Shown here piece by piece: positions 7,684 to 16,341 of a stretch of 64,000 nt of DNA; position 1 is the first letter of the stretch; each line of letters opens with the position of its first letter. Below the pieces are notes generated by a model. That model had not been told where the DNA came from. It did no database searches and saw nothing but the letters and a program-made list of their open reading frames with translations. Location: contig JAFMBV010000008.1 in NCBI GenBank assembly GCA_017858255.1, positions 1-64,000 on the forward strand, given 5' to 3'. This stretch comes from Bacteriovoracaceae bacterium (lineage in GTDB: Bacteria > Bdellovibrionota > Bacteriovoracia > Bacteriovoracales > Bacteriovoracaceae). Position numbers and translations under genes: made by a program.

Positions 7684-8790
7684 TTATCTAAAGACATAAA
7701 GGTGGTTCCTAGAACTATAGGCCGCCAAAGTATCTCCTTGAACTACTAACTCTCCGAAGAGCGCAGAACTTGAGTGCCCAAAGTTAAATTGATCAAAGGT
7801 CTTACTAAGGTCTGGCTCAAGGGCGATGAGGTCACCACCCGTAGTAGAGGCAATTACTTTTTTCTTCCATAAGACGAGTGAAGTAATGCTGTCCTTAGAA
7901 ACTTTTAATTTTGCCACCTCTTTAAAATTTTCATCAAGCCTTACCAACTCCCCTTCAGAAGTACCGACCAAGAGATAGCCATTGGCGATAATTGGTGCGC
8001 GGGCGACGTTATAGGGTAACCTACGCTCAATCATGCCACCAATTGGATTAATAATAGAAAGCGGCCCAGACTGACTTCCGACGACAATTTTTCCTGAGAA
8101 GAATATTGGATGAGTATCAATATCAATAAACTTGGCACCATCGACCACCTTACTTTCCCAAAGGAGTACACCTTCTTCTAGAGAAAATGCGGCGAGGAAA
8201 CCATCAGCAAAGCCTACATATACTTTGTTATCCTTAACTTCAGGACGACTTACTCTTTGCAGAGTTGTTATGAACGGAACAGAACGTTTGTAGGCCCATA
8301 AAATTTTCCCTGTGACAGCATCTAAGCACACAACTTTATGATTACGAGTATGAACTAATAAACGACCGCTATAAATGATGGGCTTACTCTCAATAGAGGC
8401 ACCCAAATCAATATTATAAACAAGCTTGCCACTTAAGCGCTCACGGGCAAAGAGTCTCCCTTCGACATTGCCATAAATAACAAGATTTTGATGAACGATA
8501 GGTGCGGAGTGGTAGGGCTGACCCTCTTGTTCACTCCAAACCTGACGACCATTTGAAAGATCAAAGGCCTTCATCTTTCCGATATTGTGACCCATATAAA
8601 GAATGCCCTGATGAATGGCAGGGCTCTGTAGGCCAACCGGTAGATTACCTGTCGGATGATCAACATCCATATCCTTTATCCATACTGGAGAAAATAATTT
8701 TTTAACGGGTTTAACACCCTTAATAGGTATAGAGAGTTTAGAACACCCCACTCCCCCTAATAAAAGGAGGCTTAAGAGAAAATTTCTCAT
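7684..8790 (-). CDS. bamB: BamB-like outer-membrane assembly lipoprotein (PQQ-type beta-propeller)
   Basis: A 368-residue lipoprotein: a short hydrophobic leader ends in GVGC (Cys16). The mature chain is a series of PQQ-like blades marked by repeated AFDLSNGRQVWSE, LDAVTGKILWAY and FSLEEGVLLWES-type strands, as in BamB, a scaffold of the BAM complex that inserts beta-barrels into the outer membrane. It follows the yfgM-like gene by three bases, the same gene order as yfgM-bamB in Escherichia coli, and der lies further upstream on the same strand, which supports the call. Start has GAAGGA seven bases upstream. Generic PQQ propellers can look alike, so the BamB role rests partly on context. Confidence 0.85.
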   Translation of the reverse strand: MRNFLLSLLLLGGVGCSKLSIPIKGVKPVKKLFSPVWIKDMDVDHPTGNLPVGLQSPAIHQGILYMGHNIGKMKAFDLSNGRQVWSEQEGQPYHSAPIVHQNLVIYGNVEGRLFARERLSGKLVYNIDLGASIESKPIIYSGRLLVHTRNHKVVCLDAVTGKILWAYKRSVPFITTLQRVSRPEVKDNKVYVGFADGFLAAFSLEEGVLLWESKVVDGAKFIDIDTHPIFFSGKIVVGSQSGPLSIINPIGGMIERRLPYNVARAPIIANGYLLVGTSEGELVRLDENFKEVAKLKVSKDSITSLVLWKKKVIASTTGGDLIALEPDLSKTFDQFNFGHSSSALFGELVVQGDTLAAYSSRNHLYVFR

Positions 8791-8793
8791 GAA

Positions 8794-9480
8794 TTATCCT
8801 TCAAGTTCTTCAAGGTAAAGACGAGCGACTTTTTTAAACTCAACTTCCTTACCTTCATCAATGACAAATTGAAAACTTGAACGAGCCTTCTCTTTATCAC
8901 CAGTCTCAAGATAGAGACGTCCTAGGTCCAGATAAACTTTTGATTCAAAATATTTAATTCCGCTTCCTGCAATTTTCTTTAGATGAGTGATGGCCTCTTT
9001 CTTCTTACCAAGGTCCTCGGCCAAAGCCGCCGCTCTTATATTGAAGAAGTAGCTAAGCTGAGGGTTGCTTATTCTTTGGTCGGCATCGGCTACTAAAGCA
9101 TAAGCTTCAGCATATTTATTCTTGGCCATGAGTGCATCAACCACCTGAACAACAAAGGTCCCTGCTCCAACAAAAGACCCCATCTCAAGCCATTGATCAT
9201 TAAAAGACTTTACCAATTCAGCCGCTTCAATTTTGCCTTCTCTAAAAGGAGTTAACTTATCTTTAACAACTTGGTGAAGAGCACTTGAGTATTTATTTTC
9301 TCGTTCTGTTTTAAAATGATCAAAAATACCGTAAGCAAATATCCCTACGATTAAAACAACAACAGCTGATATAACTGGCATTTTATTTTGAGAAATCCAA
9401 CCACCGAACTCCGTCTGACCAAGGGCCTCGTCAATGGAAGATCCTTTTTGGGGGGTAGTGGTATTGGTAGTGGTATTCAT
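8794..9480 (-). CDS. yfgM: YfgM-like membrane-anchored TPR protein
   Basis: The start is set at ATG 9480, eight bases after AGAAGGA; the frame extends nine codons further but without a binding site. The 228-residue product has a Thr/Asn-rich N-terminus, one transmembrane segment (about residues 35-55, PVISAVVVLIVGIFAYGIF) and a periplasmic TPR region (AEAYALVADAD, YFNIRAAALAEDLGKKKEAI, LDLGRLYLETGDKEKARSSF). This matches YfgM, a SecYEG-associated periplasmic chaperone factor. It sits immediately before bamB, as in enterobacteria. Confidence 0.84.
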   Translation of the reverse strand: MNTTTNTTTPQKGSSIDEALGQTEFGGWISQNKMPVISAVVVLIVGIFAYGIFDHFKTERENKYSSALHQVVKDKLTPFREGKIEAAELVKSFNDQWLEMGSFVGAGTFVVQVVDALMAKNKYAEAYALVADADQRISNPQLSYFFNIRAAALAEDLGKKKEAITHLKKIAGSGIKYFESKVYLDLGRLYLETGDKEKARSSFQFVIDEGKEVEFKKVARLYLEELEG

Positions 9481-9650
9481 AAATATAATCCTTCTGTGTT
9501 GAAGCAATTCTCTTTAGGAGAATAAGGGTACGCTTGACGATTCTAGAAAATCGTAACTTAAGTTGTCAAAAATAGAAGGAAGTTTTACCATAAACTTACA
9601 AGACTTTCAGAGTAATTTATTACAGCAGCACGTCAAAGGAATGACCTATC

Positions 9651-10169
9651 ATGAGCTTTTTAAGATTATCATCCATGAGTTCGTTTTATCGTCAGGCAAT
9701 CGTCTGTTTCCTCCTATTCTTCTCCGTTTCATTAAAGATCCAAGCAATGGAACGCGATGGTCGCTTAGGAGTAGGCTTTGCCAATCAAATGGCCAATTCG
9801 CTGCCTAGCATTAGTTTTAAACTGCAAAAAGGCAAGGCCTTCGCCTTTGGTGGCCAAATTGGTTACAGCAACAGTGATAACGGAGGAGGTACTGCAGCAG
9901 CCGTTAAACTTTACCGTAACTTCTTTGATGAACCACACCTCACCTTTTTTGGAAGTGTCCTCGGTGGAATTATTAGCCGAAAGGCCAATGGCATCAGTGA
10001 ATCAGGCTTTCAAACTGATATTACTTTAGGTTCCGAGTTTAGCTTCCCAGGTTTAGAGTCCCTAGGCTTTAGCCTTGAGTTTGGACTCTCCTTTAATAAG
10101 ATTAATGACTTTGTGGTGGAAACTGTTGGCAATAACTTTGTCGTCTCTGCCGTTCACTTTTACCTGTAA
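9651..10169 (+). CDS. Small outer-membrane beta-barrel protein
   Basis: A 172-residue protein with a signal peptide (hydrophobic residues 15-31, cleavage near IQA before MERDG). The mature part is Gly/Ser/aromatic-rich with alternating hydrophobic strands (FAFGGQIGYSN, LGFSLEFGLSFN) and ends in an aromatic-terminated strand, HFYL, typical of outer-membrane barrels recognised by BAM. Size fits an eight-stranded barrel. An AAAGGA lies ten bases before ATG 9651; an alternative ATG at 9675 would also keep the signal peptide. It precedes a second barrel gene by six bases. Confidence 0.74.
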   Translation: MSFLRLSSMSSFYRQAIVCFLLFFSVSLKIQAMERDGRLGVGFANQMANSLPSISFKLQKGKAFAFGGQIGYSNSDNGGGTAAAVKLYRNFFDEPHLTFFGSVLGGIISRKANGISESGFQTDITLGSEFSFPGLESLGFSLEFGLSFNKINDFVVETVGNNFVVSAVHFYL

Positions 10170-10175
10170 TTACTA

Positions 10176-10967
10176 ATGAACACTAAGAAAGTTCTTTTCC
10201 TTATAATTTTGAGTTTGAGTATCGGTATCCAGGCGCAAGTAAGTACTGACCCTTTTGCTTTGGAAGAAGATGACCTCAATATTGGTGGCGATATTTTCAA
10301 CGACTTCAATGAAGATATTGAATCTGCACAAATGACTGAGGATGAGCGATTTTATCGCTACGGTCGCTTTTTTAGCTTTCAGTTAGGTATTGGTCTCACC
10401 ACCTTTGATGGTAACCGCGGCGTGGCCTATGATAACGATCCGCCGACATACAATATTGGCGTCAATTATTTCTTAGATTTTCAAAACTCTTTTGGTATGG
10501 GCCTTGAGTATTCAAAGCACAATATGTTCGTAGACCAACCAACAGTAGGTTTTCCTGATTTTACGACTGGTGCTGGCTTCATTGATATTGCCATGCTCAG
10601 AGTCTACTTCTCTGCTCGCTACTACATTGATACTGCAGACCTTGGAACCGCTATTACTTATTCGAATCCCTATCTCACGGCCCGTCTTGAATATTGGTAC
10701 CGTACGGCCAAGTTCAGAGACCAAGAAGGGATTATTCCTAACGACTCTGGCGGAGGCTTTGGGATTGGGATTGGCGGAGGACTTGAGTTCCCAATTAAAA
10801 TAAAAGAGAGTTACTTAGGTGTTGAAGCACTTTGGCATTCTGTCGCATATGACGATAAATTTACCCAAAACTTCAGGGCCGACCCAGCAGGAAACACGAC
10901 TTTAAATATAGATGATCTGACGGGAAATGCTTATTCAATAATGACAAGCTATGTGATTAATTGGTGA
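10176..10967 (+). CDS. Outer-membrane beta-barrel protein
   Basis: A 263-residue protein with a signal peptide (cleavage after IQAQ near residue 20), an acidic 40-residue N-terminal extension (DPFALEEDDLN...), then repeated amphipathic strands (FSFQLGIGLTTFDG, YNIGVNYFLDF, GMGLEYSKHN, YLTARLEYWY, GIGIGGGLEF) and a terminal strand ending in NW. This is the pattern of a ten-to-twelve-strand barrel. It is probably co-transcribed with the smaller barrel gene just upstream. No specific family recognised. Confidence 0.76.
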   Translation: MNTKKVLFLIILSLSIGIQAQVSTDPFALEEDDLNIGGDIFNDFNEDIESAQMTEDERFYRYGRFFSFQLGIGLTTFDGNRGVAYDNDPPTYNIGVNYFLDFQNSFGMGLEYSKHNMFVDQPTVGFPDFTTGAGFIDIAMLRVYFSARYYIDTADLGTAITYSNPYLTARLEYWYRTAKFRDQEGIIPNDSGGGFGIGIGGGLEFPIKIKESYLGVEALWHSVAYDDKFTQNFRADPAGNTTLNIDDLTGNAYSIMTSYVINW

Positions 10968-10978
10968 AAAAGAGAAAT

Positions 10979-11119
10979 CGAGTAAGCAACTCATAATATT
11001 CTAAGAACCGATCGAAAATTACCCAACAAACCCAAAGTGATCGATTTTTCCCCCAACAAGTATTACCTGGTGGTTCGTCTCAGAACATCGAGGAGAGAGA
11101 GATTAGAGTTGCTTACTCG
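10979..11119. ncRNA. Candidate structured RNA closed by a 14-bp inverted repeat
   Basis: A perfect 14-base inverted repeat (10979-10992 and 11106-11119) encloses 113 bases in the largest gene-free gap. Inside, read on the minus strand, TCTGAG/CTTAGA and AACC/GGTT pair, leaving a large asymmetric internal loop and an apical region with two near-direct repeats starting TTGTTGGG and ending CGATC. Paired 5' and 3' ends, a long rod, an internal bubble and a following T-rich stretch (minus strand, 10967-10978) resemble 6S-type RNAs. On the plus strand it would instead sit in the 3' UTR of the barrel gene and be followed by a small hairpin. Neither SRP, tmRNA nor RNase P core motifs are present. Strand is unresolved. 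Confidence 0.35.
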
Positions 11120-11132
11120 CCTTTCTTCTTCT

Positions 11133-11146
11133 CTGGCAAAAGCCAG
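11133..11146 (+). terminator. Possible hairpin terminator after the barrel genes
   Basis: CTGGC-AAAA-GCCAG forms a compact five-base-pair GC-rich hairpin followed by TTCTTC on the plus strand. The T-tract is interrupted, so termination strength is uncertain. It would end the barrel-gene transcript or the candidate structured RNA. A second, weaker stem (TTCAGA/TCTGAA with GTGAA/TTCAC inside) follows at about 11150-11190. Confidence 0.35.
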
Positions 11147-11254
11147 TTCTTCAGAGCCGTGAAGTTAACACAGTTGTTCACTCTGAAAAACACTTAATTG
11201 CGCTATGAGCAAGAATTACATGGGGAAAGAAATTTTCTTTAGAAATACTTAAAA

Positions 11255-12328
11255 TCAACGACTTGTAGCATTGTGAATATCGACGTAGTCTTCTAGAAGA
11301 CCATCATAAGGACCTATGCGATCAGGCCCAGGAAGGTCATTAACACTAATAGCGTTTTCTTTCATGACCTCTTCAGTTTCTTTAAAACACGAGTTTAAGC
11401 GTTCTTGGTTATCGCAAAGGTTCTTGAGTGCACCACCATGGGGAGAAAAGCCACTCCAAACTCCCACTGCCTGCCTGTTACGAATTCCATCGACGCCATC
11501 ATAAGCTTCGCAGCCAAAATCATCGTAGTTAATCTCTTTTTTGCCATCTAAATCAAAAAATGAATCTTCAAGCTCTGCCCCTAGCCCTTCTATAAGGGCA
11601 CCAACCATACGAATAGTATTATTGCCTTCTAGTTCGGCACCTTTAGAAACTCTAGCGTGTGCCAAGTCAGCTTCACAAGTATTCGCACGATCCAAATATT
11701 GTTTCTCAAGTTCTGTGATTCTTAGTTTTACCTCGGGGTGAACATTATTAATGTCATTGAGACCCGCACTTACCGTAGTGTCACCAAAGAAAGTAACAGC
11801 ACCCGCAGCACCAGCGGTTAACCAGGCCCAGCCAGGTATGGCCAATAGGGGGAAGAAGGCATGAGCATCTTCTATGAAAAAGAAGGCATTAAAAACTGTT
11901 AACTTATGAAATAAATTGCCTGCATTAATAAGGTTTTCTTTAAAGCTTTTACGAGAATCAAACTTGTACTTCTTACCATCGACTAGAAATTTTCCATTAA
12001 TATAATCCACTAACTTCATGGTACTTTTTCCCTCAACAGAGAGTACCCACACTTCATCGCCATGATGTTCAAAACGTATATTCCTCGCTTTCATTCCTTC
12101 GATAAGAGCTTTATAAATTCTCTTATCGTCTTCAGCGAACTTTTTTAAGTCATTTTCACTAGGCCCGCTTTTTATGAGCTTATTCATGTGATTGGTAAGA
12201 GAGGAAAGATTATCATTGATAATTTTATTGAGTTTAACTCCCACCGGAGTATTCTTTTCTTTCTTGGCGATTGAATTGGCCATCAAGAACAAAGAAAAAA
12301 GTAGACTAAAGTATAAACGTATTCTCAT
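11255..12328 (-). CDS. Exported protein of unknown function with an internal AxA motif
   Basis: A 357-residue protein with an N-terminal signal peptide (residues 1-21, ANSIA). Residues 22-140 are soluble and basic. Around residues 145-157 a hydrophobic run ends in EDAHA, like a signal-peptidase site, followed by a strongly hydrophobic, Gly/Ala-rich segment (residues 158-181). The C-terminal part (about 190-357) is acidic with five cysteines and coiled-coil character near ITELEKQYLDRANTC. No family recognised. The internal AxA context recurs in the protein at 51298-53658. Monocistronic; bounded upstream by the esterase terminator. Confidence 0.72.
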   Translation of the reverse strand: MRIRLYFSLLFSLFLMANSIAKKEKNTPVGVKLNKIINDNLSSLTNHMNKLIKSGPSENDLKKFAEDDKRIYKALIEGMKARNIRFEHHGDEVWVLSVEGKSTMKLVDYINGKFLVDGKKYKFDSRKSFKENLINAGNLFHKLTVFNAFFFIEDAHAFFPLLAIPGWAWLTAGAAGAVTFFGDTTVSAGLNDINNVHPEVKLRITELEKQYLDRANTCEADLAHARVSKGAELEGNNTIRMVGALIEGLGAELEDSFFDLDGKKEINYDDFGCEAYDGVDGIRNRQAVGVWSGFSPHGGALKNLCDNQERLNSCFKETEEVMKENAISVNDLPGPDRIGPYDGLLEDYVDIHNATSR

Positions 12329-12403
12329 ACTTATTTAGTCGGCATTATTGAGAATTAACTTAACCTCTTTCTCTAAACTACTGAAATTAAATAAAGAAAA
12401 AGA

Positions 12404-12431
12404 AGAAGACGGCCCTTACAGACCGTCTTCT
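12404..12431 (-). terminator. Rho-independent terminator of the esterase gene
   Basis: Read on the minus strand, AGAAGACGG and CCGTCTTCT make a nine-base-pair stem with a ten-base loop, followed by a T/C-rich run containing TTTTT. It lies about 40 bases after the esterase stop codon. Confidence 0.72.
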
Positions 12432-12472
12432 CTGGCAAAGTGGGACAAAACCAAGGAATCACCCAAAACGCA

Positions 12473-13420
12473 TTAAGGGCGCCGGTTATTCGTAGCGAAG
12501 AATTTAAGGAGGTAATAGGGATAATTAAGACTATTCTTATTCACAAAAACGGGAGAACTTCCTCCCTGCCCTGCTGGCCAGTTATGACCAAGGCCTGTGT
12601 TTTCAATCACACTTACAACAAACTTATTATTGCGAGAATAGAGAAGGCCACTGCCTAAGGAATTAGTACCTGGATACTTACCTACATCAAAAGATTTTTC
12701 AGAGTCAGAGCGGTAAAGTTCAGACAGGGCCTTACCAATTCTTCGTCCGTATTCTGGGTCAACGATATAATCATTATCACCAAAAATAAGAGAGGCGATC
12801 TGTCCTTGAAGGTGCTGTCTTTTATTGGCAGCAAGCTTTAAACAATTCTTCTTAATCTCTTCAACGTCTAAGCTGGCCCGTGAGATTTGCCTCGCACTAC
12901 TTCCTACTGCAGGAGCTGCATTAAGACCGACGCCTGCGAAGACTTCCGGGGCCAGACAGCCCAATACATGGGCCAATCCTCCACCAGAACTTAAACCTGA
13001 AATATAAACTTTGTGAGGATTAATATTATAAAGGCTTTTAATAGACTCTACTAACGATAGAATAAATTTATTATGGCGATTAGAGCGTCTGTGATTAAGA
13101 CCATAGTAATCCCAACAGCCCGCATAAACTCCACCACCAGGAACTTCAGGAATGGCGACAACAGTATTAAACTCATTGGCCGCATTTTCCCAGTTTCCGT
13201 GTAGCTTCAAGACCTCACCCGCTTGGGCGCAACCATGAAGATTAATCATTAAAGAGCGTTTAGAGTTTTGAGCGGGCTTCTTAGTATGCTTCTTAGGAAG
13301 ATAAAGATGGACCTTAGAACCAACATGCTGAAGGTCCTTCCAAGCCGCTGCTGACCCTACTGAAAGGCACATTAAGAGAACTACGGATAAAAATATTAAT
13401 GAAGTCTTTTTGAAAATCAT
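12473..13420 (-). CDS. Secreted PHB-depolymerase/feruloyl-esterase-type hydrolase
   Basis: A 315-residue alpha/beta hydrolase with a signal peptide (cleavage near SAAAW, residue 26). Landmarks: LHGCAQ (oxyanion loop of the esterase_PHB family, residues 61-66), nucleophile Ser144 in GLSSGGG, a probable acid in FGDNDYIV and a catalytic His in GLGHNWP. The family hydrolyses polyhydroxybutyrate, feruloyl or acetyl-xylan esters; the substrate is not determined here. For a predator or scavenger, degradation of prey storage polymer is an attractive but unproven role. No obvious ribosome binding site. Followed by a strong terminator. Confidence 0.88.
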   Translation of the reverse strand: MIFKKTSLIFLSVVLLMCLSVGSAAAWKDLQHVGSKVHLYLPKKHTKKPAQNSKRSLMINLHGCAQAGEVLKLHGNWENAANEFNTVVAIPEVPGGGVYAGCWDYYGLNHRRSNRHNKFILSLVESIKSLYNINPHKVYISGLSSGGGLAHVLGCLAPEVFAGVGLNAAPAVGSSARQISRASLDVEEIKKNCLKLAANKRQHLQGQIASLIFGDNDYIVDPEYGRRIGKALSELYRSDSEKSFDVGKYPGTNSLGSGLLYSRNNKFVVSVIENTGLGHNWPAGQGGSSPVFVNKNSLNYPYYLLKFFATNNRRP

Positions 13421-13424
13421 AAAG

Positions 13425-13481
13425 GCCCGTAAAAAGCGAAGACTCCACTAATTTGGAGTCCTTCGACATTTTTATACGGGC
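13425..13481 (-). terminator. Terminator of the rnc-era-der unit
   Basis: On the minus strand CGAA(G)GACTCC pairs with GGAGTCTTCG around an eight-base loop (13437-13465) and is followed directly by CTTTTT. An outer stem (GCCCGTA / TACGGGC) encloses it. It lies about 55 bases after the der stop and just before the esterase start, so it separates the two transcripts. Confidence 0.75.
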
Positions 13482-13536
13482 GTACAATTTTGTCAATATG
13501 AGAAAGCTTTCTTAAAAGTCTATTTTTACGACAAAA

Positions 13537-15321
13537 TTAGCGTAGTTTATTCATTCTCTTCTCCAAATCCTTACCTGTTCTAAAAACAAGGTGAACAGGA
13601 GTATTATCGAGAGAAAAAGTATTTCTTAAGCCGTTTCTTAAATAGCGCTTATAAGTCTCAGGAATGCCTTTACTACGATTGGTAAAGAATAAAAAGGTTG
13701 GAGGACCAGTCTTTACCTGTGAGACATATTTCACTCTGAGTCGACTTCCCCCTGACCGGCTTACAATGACTGGATTCTTCTCAAGAAGGGAGAAGATCAG
13801 ACGGTTTAACTCACCAGTTGCAACCATTTTACGGCGGACAAAAATGGTTTTCACCATCGCACTTTTTAGTTTTTTGAGACCGGTTTTATTTTTTGCTGAA
13901 ATCGGTATGATGTCACAAAAGTTTAGCCAGGGCACTTTAGAACGTAGATCCTCGATCCATTCTTCGCGCTCTTTATCAGTTTTTAATTTTTCTTTGAGAA
14001 GGTCTACTTTGTTCATACAGACAATAATCGATTTGCCTTTTTCTAAAGCAATATCCATCAGGCGCCGGTCTTGATGACCAATACCTTTAGTGCCATCAAC
14101 CATGAAAAGAACGATGTCACTCTCTGTAATACAACGAAGTGAACGATAAACAGACTGACTCTCAACGAAGTCTTTAATACTAGACTTCTTACGAATCCCT
14201 GCAGTATCGACAAGGTGAATAGAGCGCCAATGGCTGCCCTCTTCTTCCTCAACTTCAGGGACCTCTTCGAGAGTTTCTTCGTTAGTCTCTTCAGCGAAGA
14301 TTTTTTCTTTCAATAATGAAGATTCTTCTAAACTATTTTCCTCAGCAAGAAAGGACTCGCCTTCTTCCTGCCATTCTTCTTCTTCAAAAAAGTCGTCCGT
14401 TTGATCTGAAGTATTCTCTTCAAGAAAATAAGAATCAACGATTCGTGAATAAACATCTGGGTTATTTAGGCGAAATTCATCGTATTGCTGAAATAATAAA
14501 CGGTCATCTTTACTGAGTAGACCAGACTCAAGTTGCTTCGCCTCTTTTCCAAAGAAGAGGTCAAAATAACCTTCGATCGGATCTACCGTAGTACCTGGTA
14601 TATCACTAACGAGGGCCCTTTCGGCTCCAATGAGCTGATTAAGAAGAGTTGATTTCCCAGCATTGGGAGCACCAATGAGTGCAAAGCGAGCAACAACATC
14701 TTCCCGTGGAGTAATCCCAAGAGAGAGAGAACTCTCCTTAGAAACTTCCTTAGAGAAACTTAAGGCCAACCTTTGGATGCGCTCCTTTACGTCTGTGATT
14801 CCTCTTGAGTGAGCAGCGCTAACCAAGAAATAATCATCAACAGGTATTTGATAAAAATCAACTTCATGACCAGCTTGCTTATCGGAATCATACTTATTCA
14901 TAATAAGCCAAAACTGCTTTCCTTGGGAGCGAATGAATCTGGCAATATCTTGATCGTAAGGAAGGGCTCCTTCTCTGACATCAACAACCATTAAAACAAG
15001 ATCTGATTCGCCAATCGCAGTTTTCGCATGACCTGTCATTATATTGAAAAACTTATCTCTATTGGATTCAGTCTCTTCAATTTTCTCAGGGTAAAAACCA
15101 CCGGTATCCACCATAATAACGTCCGTAGGATTCTCTCCTCCGAGGGCATTAAGAGTGGCAATACCGTAGTGACGATCGCGTGTAACACCTGGCTCATCAA
15201 AGGTGATGGATTTGTGTTGTTTGCCCATTAAAGCGTTAAACAAGGAAGACTTTCCTACATTGGGTCGGCCAATGAGGGAGACTACTAAGTTACGTGCGGG
15301 TCTTTTTTTCTGCGTGCTCAT
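13537..15321 (-). CDS. der: Ribosome-biogenesis GTPase Der (EngA) with an acidic insertion
   Basis: A tandem-GTPase protein needed for 50S assembly. Domain 1 has G1 at residues 18-25 (GRPNVGKS), VDTGG G3 and NKYD G4; domain 2 has G1 at 217-224 (GAPNAGKS), switch I GTT at 243-245, G3 DTAG at 372-375, NKVD 437-440 and SAK 475-477, then the C-terminal KH-like domain (about 490-594). At 594 residues it is about 100-150 longer than usual. The excess is an insertion at about 257-366 between switch I and G3 of domain 2, extremely Glu-rich from residue 300 onward. Ribosome binding site AGAGGA precedes ATG 15321. Last gene of rnc-era-der. Confidence 0.96.
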   Translation of the reverse strand: MSTQKKRPARNLVVSLIGRPNVGKSSLFNALMGKQHKSITFDEPGVTRDRHYGIATLNALGGENPTDVIMVDTGGFYPEKIEETESNRDKFFNIMTGHAKTAIGESDLVLMVVDVREGALPYDQDIARFIRSQGKQFWLIMNKYDSDKQAGHEVDFYQIPVDDYFLVSAAHSRGITDVKERIQRLALSFSKEVSKESSLSLGITPREDVVARFALIGAPNAGKSTLLNQLIGAERALVSDIPGTTVDPIEGYFDLFFGKEAKQLESGLLSKDDRLLFQQYDEFRLNNPDVYSRIVDSYFLEENTSDQTDDFFEEEEWQEEGESFLAEENSLEESSLLKEKIFAEETNEETLEEVPEVEEEEGSHWRSIHLVDTAGIRKKSSIKDFVESQSVYRSLRCITESDIVLFMVDGTKGIGHQDRRLMDIALEKGKSIIVCMNKVDLLKEKLKTDKEREEWIEDLRSKVPWLNFCDIIPISAKNKTGLKKLKSAMVKTIFVRRKMVATGELNRLIFSLLEKNPVIVSRSGGSRLRVKYVSQVKTGPPTFLFFTNRSKGIPETYKRYLRNGLRNTFSLDNTPVHLVFRTGKDLEKRMNKLR

Positions 15322-15345
15322 ATTAATAATCCTCTTTAGGATAGC

Positions 15346-16314
15346 TTAAGATTTATTACGCCATACTCGTGCAGAGTTATGGGCGCGTGGTAGACCAATT
15401 TCTTCTAAAACATAGTTATTTTTAAACCATTTAGGAGAGACTTTTACGTGAAGGTTAAGATGAACTTTACCTCCTGTCATGGCCTCAATTTTTAACCGTG
15501 AGCGCGTCCCAATTTCCTTAATCATTGTCCCTTTTGTACCAACGACAATCGCCCTTTGAGACGGCCTATTGACCAATATGGAAGCTGATATATGGGATTC
15601 GCGTGGCTTACCTTTATCGCTCAAGTCTTTAAACTCTTCGATAAGAATCGCCACTTCATATGGAAGTTCGTCTTTTAAGAGTTCAAAGGCCTGCTCACGA
15701 ATATATTCAGAGGCAAAGAAACGCTCATTTTTATTAGAGACAGATCCGTCTAAATAAAGATGTGGCCCTGGAATAGCGGCATCACATAGGGCACCCGTAA
15801 GAACGTGCATATTAGTGCCGGCCTTTGAAGAGATCACAAAAAATTTCTCTGCCTTTGGTAAGACTTCTTTAATAGAATCAAAAACTAAAGTTAAAGGTAG
15901 CTCTACTGCATTTTCAATACGGTCAGCTTTTGTGAAAATAATCCAAGTTCTGTCGAGTTCCTTATCCATTAACTGAAGGAAGTCTTTAACTTGGGCCAGT
16001 ATTTCGCGGGTTAGATCAATCAGTAGAAGGTTTACATCAACACCCTCTGTCCCTTCACGGGCCTGCTCATTTAGCCTCTTATTAAATTCTACACTTGATT
16101 TATGAAGGCCCGGAGTATCAACGAGAACAATCTCAGCATGATCCACAGTGAAAACACAATGGAACTTATTTCGAGTTGTCTGGGGCTTTTTTGTAACGAC
16201 AGAAAGGTCCAAGCCCATGAGGTAATTAATCATAGAGCTTTTGCCCACGTTGGGTGCCCCTAAGACCGAAACCATTATCGACTTATTGTTTGGATGCTGA
16301 TCGGTTAATAACAT
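15346..16314 (-). CDS. era: GTPase Era
   Basis: A 322-residue GTPase with a G1 loop GAPNVGKSS (residues 19-27), switch region PQTTRNKFHCVF, G3 DTPGLH, G4 TKAD and a C-terminal KH domain containing VVGTKGTMIKEIG. Era binds the 3' end of 16S rRNA and acts in 30S maturation. It follows rnc by 27 bases and precedes der by 24, with GAGGAG before the ATG. In G4 the usual NKxD is TKAD (FTKADR), a tolerated variant that keeps the Asp. Confidence 0.96.
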   Translation of the reverse strand: MLLTDQHPNNKSIMVSVLGAPNVGKSSMINYLMGLDLSVVTKKPQTTRNKFHCVFTVDHAEIVLVDTPGLHKSSVEFNKRLNEQAREGTEGVDVNLLLIDLTREILAQVKDFLQLMDKELDRTWIIFTKADRIENAVELPLTLVFDSIKEVLPKAEKFFVISSKAGTNMHVLTGALCDAAIPGPHLYLDGSVSNKNERFFASEYIREQAFELLKDELPYEVAILIEEFKDLSDKGKPRESHISASILVNRPSQRAIVVGTKGTMIKEIGTRSRLKIEAMTGGKVHLNLHVKVSPKWFKNNYVLEEIGLPRAHNSARVWRNKS

Positions 16315-16341
16315 GCAATTCTCCTCATTAGGTCACTCTTT

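Noticed and set aside
9563-9808. Plus-strand open frame overlapping the small barrel gene
   Set aside because: Its product has no coherent domain, while the overlapping frame from 9651 has a signal peptide and barrel strands with a terminal aromatic residue.
10968-11254. SRP RNA, tmRNA, RNase P RNA or tRNA in the large gap
   Set aside because: The GGAAG-type SRP loop, the tmRNA ends, the GAGGAAAGTCC core of RNase P and a tRNA T-loop with acceptor stem are all absent; only a generic structured RNA is supported.
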